Part shown: piece by piece, positions 40,952 through 43,978 of the stretch
How the letters are laid out: each line of letters starts with the position of its first letter
Position numbering within the stretch: position 1 is the stretch's first letter
Assembly: GCA_035760705.1 (NCBI GenBank)
Contig: DASTSL010000019.1
Span: 1-43,978 of the forward strand
DNA: 43,978 nt
Source: Allomeiothermus sp035760705
GTDB taxonomy: Bacteria; Deinococcota; Deinococci; Deinococcales; Thermaceae
Direction of reading: 5' to 3'
Made by a program: the position numbers and the translations under genes
Notes under the pieces: model-generated
Database searches by the model: none
Told to the model about the DNA's origin: nothing
The model's input: only the letters and a program-made list of their open reading frames with translations

Positions 40952-40986
40952 CCTTAGCAATACGCGATTTGCAATCTGCGATACGC
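40952..40986. repeat. inverted repeat flanking four-helix cassette B, E1beta side
   Basis: Partner of 40531-40563. It contains TTGCAATCTGCGATACGC, similar to words in the inverted-repeat region at 32889-32920. Its inner end CCTTAG forms part of the SD of gene B. Confidence 0.65.
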
Positions 40987-40993
40987 GGCTACT

Positions 40994-41968
40994 TCAGTAG
41001 TCTAATACCCGCTTCGCTGCGTTCAGGATGCGGGTCACGGTGGGCATGTAGAGCTTGTCCTGGGCGTAGGGGTAGGGCATGTCGAAGCCGGTCACACGCA
41101 GGGGCGGGGCTTCTAGTTGGTCGAGGAGTTCTTCGGCAATCGTCGCCGCGACCTCGCTGGCCACGCTCGCCATGCGCGGGGCCTCGGAGATCACCAGGGC
41201 TCGCCCGGTTTTAGCCACCGAGCCCAGCACCGTTTCCTTGTCCCAGGGCATCACCGTGCGGAGGTCAATCACCTCGGCGCTGATGCCCACCCCCGCCAGT
41301 TCTTCGGCGGCTTTTTGGGTCTCGATCATGCTCCCGCCATACGAGACCAGGGTGAGGTCGTTGCCCTCCCTGCGGATCGCGGCCTTGCCGATGGGGATCA
41401 GGTACTCCTCGCTCGGCACCTCTTCCTTGACCGCCCTATAGAGCCGCTTGGGCTCCATGAAGACCACCGGGTCGTCGTCGCGGATGGCGCTCTTGAGCAG
41501 CCCCTTGGTGTCGTAGGGGGTGGAGACCACGATGGTCTTGAGCCCGCCGGTGTGGGCGAAGTGGGCCTCGGGGCTTTGCGAGTGGTGGTGCCCGCCCTTC
41601 ACGCCGCCGCCGGTGGGCATCCGCACCACCATCGGAGCAGTGAACTGCCCACCCGAGCGGTAGCGCACCTTGGCGGCCTGCGAGACCAGTTGATCGAAAC
41701 CGGGGAACACGTAATCGGCGAACTGGATCTCGGCCACCGGGCGCATCCCGTGGGCGGCCATCCCCACGGCGGCCCCGATGATAGCAGCCTCCGAGAGGGG
41801 AGAGTCCATCACCCGGTCGGGGCCATACTTCTGCTGTAAGCCCTCGGTGGCGAGGAAGACCCCGCCGCGCTTGCCTACGTCCTCGCCCATCACCATCACT
41901 CGAGCGTCACGGGCCATCTCCTCGTCGAGGGCCGCGTTGATCGCTTGGATCATCGTCAATGTCGGCAT
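40994..41968 (-). CDS. branched-chain 2-oxoacid dehydrogenase E1 beta
   Basis: 324 residues of the transketolase-like beta subunit family: MTMIQAINAALDEEMARD-type N-terminus (LTMIQAINAALDEEM), MGEDVGKRGGVF, EAAIIGAAVGMA, EIQFADYVFPGFDQL, RMPTGGGVKGGHHHSQS, and the C-terminal Rossmann-like half with VIDLRTVMPWD. It forms the alpha2beta2 decarboxylase with E1alpha. I place the start at the ATG at 41968, which has GGAGGTG upstream; the in-frame ATG at 41986 lies inside repeat sequence and overlaps that site. Confidence 0.94.
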   Translation of the reverse strand: MPTLTMIQAINAALDEEMARDARVMVMGEDVGKRGGVFLATEGLQQKYGPDRVMDSPLSEAAIIGAAVGMAAHGMRPVAEIQFADYVFPGFDQLVSQAAKVRYRSGGQFTAPMVVRMPTGGGVKGGHHHSQSPEAHFAHTGGLKTIVVSTPYDTKGLLKSAIRDDDPVVFMEPKRLYRAVKEEVPSEEYLIPIGKAAIRREGNDLTLVSYGGSMIETQKAAEELAGVGISAEVIDLRTVMPWDKETVLGSVAKTGRALVISEAPRMASVASEVAATIAEELLDQLEAPPLRVTGFDMPYPYAQDKLYMPTVTRILNAAKRVLDY

Positions 41969-41984
41969 GTCACACCTCCGTCGC

Positions 41985-42023
41985 ACGTCTCACGGCCTAC
42001 GTCATACGCAGGCCATGAGACGT
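41985..42023 (-). repeat. gene-less imperfect hairpin between E1alpha and E1beta
   Basis: ACGTCTCA pairs with TGAGACGT, GGCCT with AGGCC and CGT with ACG around a CAT loop, with two single mismatches. Sixteen of 18 pairs match. It uses the same ACGTC words as the repeats of cassette A but has no four-helix gene inside. Confidence 0.7.
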
Positions 42024-42031
42024 AAGACCCT

Positions 42032-43138
42032 CTACCGAAGCTCTTCCCGAACGAGTTCGCGCTGCTCCACCAGATTCCAGGTCGGCTCAGCGAATACATC
42101 GTCGAACATCGCCAACGCGGGAACCTCGCCCATCGCCTCGGCTTCCTCGAGCGAGCGGTCAATCTGGGCCTTGAGGTCGGCGCGGAGCATCTCCTCCCAC
42201 TCCAGGTTCCACAAGCCCTGCTTCTCCAGGAAGCGCCGGAAGCGCTCGATGGGGTCGCGCTTCTTGGCCGCTTCCACCTCTTCCTTGGGGCGGTAGCGGC
42301 TGTCGTCGTCGGCGGAGGAGTGCGGGCCGTAGCGGTAGACCTCGAGTTCCACCAAGGCCGTACCGTGCCCGGCCCGGGCCCGCTCGATCACCTCGCGCAT
42401 CACGAAGTAGCTGGCCAGCACGTCCATCCCGTCCACGTGGTAGCCGGGGATGCCGAAGGCGTGGGCCTTGTCGGCGATGCTGTGGGCGGCGGTCTGGTGC
42501 GAGAGGTTGACGCTGATGGCGTAGTGGTTGTTGAGGCAGACGAAGACCGCCGGAGCGCCCTGCACGGCGGCGAAGTTAATTCCCGCGTACCAGTCGCCCT
42601 CGGAGGTCGCGCCATCGCCGAAAGTGCAGACCGAGACCTGGCCGGTCCCCTTGAGCTTCATGCTAATGGCGGCCCCTGCCGCCGGGGGGATGTGGCTGGC
42701 GATGGCCGAGCAGACCGTGAAGATATTCAGCGCCCTCGAGCCGGGGTGCGAGGGCATCTGGCGGCCCTTGGCCGGGTCCGCCGCGTTGCCCAGCATCTGC
42801 CCGAAGATCTCCTTGAAGGGCATCCCCATCGCCACCATCAAGCCCATGTCGCGGTAGTAGGGGAAGAGCCAGTCGTGGCCGCGCTGGAGGGCCTGGGCGA
42901 GCCCGGCTTGGGCGGCTTCGTGACCTGCGTGGGGGGCGATGAAGCTGGTCTTGCCGGTGCGGATTAGGATGACGAACTTCTCGTCTAATAATCGCGCCGC
43001 CAGCATGTCCCGATAGAGCCCGCGCAGGAAGTCGGGCGGCAACTCCATGGGGAAGTCGGCCACCCAGTTGCCCTGCTCGTCCACCAGAGCGATGGGCTTC
43101 TCGGAGAAGGGCTTGAACATCCACGAGTCTTTAATCAT
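42032..43138 (-). CDS. branched-chain 2-oxoacid dehydrogenase E1 alpha
   Basis: 368 residues, first structural gene of the operon. Together with E1beta it decarboxylates branched 2-oxoacids using thiamine diphosphate and acylates the lipoyl arm of E2. The ThDP motif is GDGATSEGDWYAG...VFVCLNN. SFIAPHAGHEAAQAG, FPYYRDMG and RYGPHSSADDDSRY (phosphorylation-loop equivalent) are family hallmarks, and the last two favour BCKDH over pyruvate dehydrogenase. The ATG at 43138 has GGAGG upstream; the frame is open to 43321, but those residues do not fit the family. It starts in an ATGA overlap with the leader ORF. Confidence 0.95.
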   Translation of the reverse strand: MIKDSWMFKPFSEKPIALVDEQGNWVADFPMELPPDFLRGLYRDMLAARLLDEKFVILIRTGKTSFIAPHAGHEAAQAGLAQALQRGHDWLFPYYRDMGLMVAMGMPFKEIFGQMLGNAADPAKGRQMPSHPGSRALNIFTVCSAIASHIPPAAGAAISMKLKGTGQVSVCTFGDGATSEGDWYAGINFAAVQGAPAVFVCLNNHYAISVNLSHQTAAHSIADKAHAFGIPGYHVDGMDVLASYFVMREVIERARAGHGTALVELEVYRYGPHSSADDDSRYRPKEEVEAAKKRDPIERFRRFLEKQGLWNLEWEEMLRADLKAQIDRSLEEAEAMGEVPALAMFDDVFAEPTWNLVEQRELVREELR

Positions 43139-43338
43139 GCAGTCCTCCGTAGCGCGGGGAAGGCCGCGCTGGCTCGAGCGGGGTGTCCGTCCCGAGGGGA
43201 TTGCGGGGCCCTGGGTAAGGGCCCAGGCTTTGCCGGAGCTGGGTAAGCTCCTAGCAAAAACCCCGGCCAAAGCCGGGGGAAAGGCAGCTCGAGCGGCCCG
43301 ATGATGCCTAGAATGATGCATAGTAAGACCGGGGTCAT
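43135..43338 (-). CDS. leader ORF of the BCKDH operon, branched-chain amino acid rich
   Basis: A 67-codon frame with its own strong SD (AAGGAGG, 43349-43355) 10 bases before the ATG. It begins MTPVLLCIILGIIGPLEL: ten of residues 4-18 are Val, Leu or Ile, in the style of ilv/leu leader peptides. The frame then runs through the intrinsic terminator at 43256-43278 without a stop, becomes Pro/Ala/Arg rich, and ends in ATGA overlap with E1alpha. The likely role is ribosome-mediated attenuation that senses branched-chain aminoacyl-tRNA, possibly plus translational coupling. The first half is convincing as a leader; whether the whole 67 residues matter is unknown. Confidence 0.65.
   Translation of the reverse strand: MTPVLLCIILGIIGPLELPFPRLWPGFLLGAYPAPAKPGPLPRAPQSPRDGHPARASAAFPALRRTA
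43235..43251 (-). promoter_or_regulatory. second hairpin in the BCKDH leader
   Basis: GGAGCT, 5 bases, AGCTCC directly after the terminator T tract. A further GC-rich hairpin lies near 43206-43227 (two copies of GGGCCC about 7 bases apart). They could compete in leader RNA folding. Confidence 0.45.
43256..43278 (-). terminator. intrinsic terminator inside the leader ORF (attenuator)
   Basis: CCCCGGC and GCCGGGG arms (43272-43278 with 43261-43267), TTTG loop, and TTTTT immediately after on the minus strand. It lies 60 bases into the leader ORF and about 120 bases before the E1alpha start. Confidence 0.85.
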
Positions 43339-43363
43339 GCTGCGGCTGCCTCCTTAAGGGTCA

Positions 43364-43369
43364 ATTATA
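43364..43369 (-). promoter_or_regulatory. -10 box of the BCKDH operon
   Basis: Consensus TATAAT on the minus strand, about 25 bases before the leader ATG, leaving room for an SD. No convincing -35 box at 16-18 bases. Confidence 0.6.
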
Positions 43370-43488
43370 CCGTGCCCGTTAGCGAAGTTGTGGGCATAGT
43401 CTCATGAAGCTCCTGGGGGGCTTGCGCCGTTTGCCCCTCCCTTGCCGAACACGTTTTTGCCGTTGGGTGAATATGGTCTGGCCCGACT

Positions 43489-43494
43489 TATACT
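43489..43494 (+). promoter_or_regulatory. possible -10 box upstream of rlmH
   Basis: TATACT, about 57 bases before the rlmH ATG; a GGAGG-like site (GGGGAGGT) lies between them but far from the start. Confidence 0.35.
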
Positions 43495-43551
43495 GGTCGA
43501 GCCCGGGGGGGGAGGTAAAGCCGCTCCCAGAGCCCTTCGGTGCAGGGAATC

Positions 43552-43978
43552 ATGCGGATCAGGGTGTGTGTGGTGGGCAAACCCAAGCTGGCCTACGCCA
43601 AGGCCGGGGTGGAAGAATATTCATCTCGTCTGAATAAGACCGGCAGATTCGAGCTGCTCCAGGTGCGGGAGGGGAAACGGAGTGATGAAAGCTCGAGGCT
43701 GCTCGAGGCCAGCCAGGGCTACCTTCGGGTGGCGTTGGACGAGCGCGGGGAACTAGCCGATACCCTCACCCTGCACAAGAAGCTCTCGGACTGGGAGATG
43801 CGCGGGGAGAAGGGGGTGGCCTTCTTAGTCGGCGGGGCAGACGGGCACACCGATGAATTGCGCCGAAAAGCCGACTGGCTCTTGAGCTTATCCAACTTCA
43901 CCCTCCAGCACGAGCTGGCCTTGGTGGTGCTGCTCGAGCAGCTTTACCGAATCGAGACCCTCAAGCGTGGTGAGCCCT
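43552..43978 (+). CDS. rlmH: 23S rRNA (pseudouridine1915-N3)-methyltransferase, 3' end missing
   Basis: The first 142 codons of a SPOUT-class methyltransferase; the stop lies just beyond the window. It methylates Psi1915 of 23S rRNA helix 69 using S-adenosylmethionine. The features visible are the start MRIRVCVVGKPK, YSSRLNKTGRFEL, DERGELADTL, the AdoMet-binding knot segment VAFLVGGADGHTDELRRKA and the C-terminal LVVLLEQLYRIETLKRGEP that continues to Y-H in the family. Since RlmH has about 140-155 residues, only a few residues are missing. Confidence 0.92.
   Translation, partial: MRIRVCVVGKPKLAYAKAGVEEYSSRLNKTGRFELLQVREGKRSDESSRLLEASQGYLRVALDERGELADTLTLHKKLSDWEMRGEKGVAFLVGGADGHTDELRRKADWLLSLSNFTLQHELALVVLLEQLYRIETLKRGEP

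Noticed and set aside
43404..43637. A 77-codon plus-strand frame upstream of and into rlmH
   Set aside because: It overlaps the start of rlmH in another frame and has no recognisable features.

Overview
The window is a GC-rich bacterial chromosome segment. I read it as a member of the Thermaceae, most likely Meiothermus in the broad sense. The reasons are the protein families present, many genes that seem to lack a leader (a TAnnnT box about 6 bases before the start codon), and a very dense scatter of the palindrome CTCGAG. The organism call is inference; no rRNA or tRNA gene is visible to confirm it.

Layout. 1-9.3 kb: the 5' part of a cupredoxin gene, a large secreted lipoprotein nuclease, a strange FAD-oxidoreductase/cytochrome c fusion, an MMPL transporter and galE. 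9.3-16.9 kb: guaB, a decayed gene remnant, a small secreted protein, a polyferredoxin, an SDR, a secreted C39/TPR protein, two tandem arsenate reductases and two small unknown genes with back-to-back promoters. 17-23.4 kb: oligoendopeptidase F, a membrane-anchored protein, a pair of oligopeptide-type ABC permeases and a subtilisin-like lipoprotein. 23.5-29.9 kb: a cobalamin adenosyltransferase with a BtuF-like protein, a secreted 14-blade WD40 protein, the birA-bioY biotin pair, an isochorismatase-like hydrolase and a DNA glycosylase. 30-37 kb: a sorbosone/glucose dehydrogenase-like protein, a nucleotidyltransferase, a histidine phosphatase, a small PEP-synthase-like protein, an EamA exporter, a PHP histidinol phosphatase and a PolX-like protein. 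37-43.4 kb: a minus-strand branched-chain 2-oxoacid dehydrogenase (BCKDH) operon E1alpha-E1beta-E2-E3. 43.5 kb to the end: rlmH, cut by the window edge.

The BCKDH operon is the most interesting part. Ahead of E1alpha is a promoter, a strong ribosome binding site and a leader ORF whose first 16 codons are packed with Val, Leu and Ile. It reads straight through a textbook intrinsic terminator and ends in an ATGA overlap with the E1alpha start. This looks like a branched-chain amino acid attenuator, possibly with logic opposite to that of biosynthetic operons. Inside the operon, two four-helix-bundle (S23/IVS-like) genes sit in the E1beta/E2 and E2/E3 gaps. Each is bracketed by its own inverted repeats, and one is frameshifted. 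The E1alpha/E1beta gap holds a related hairpin with no gene. This suggests a small cassette-type element that inserts between operon genes.

Other notable points are a PolX homologue whose polymerase metal ligands appear lost while the PHP nuclease motifs are intact, a cytosolic FAD enzyme fused in frame to half of a c-type cytochrome, and several families of short dispersed repeats.
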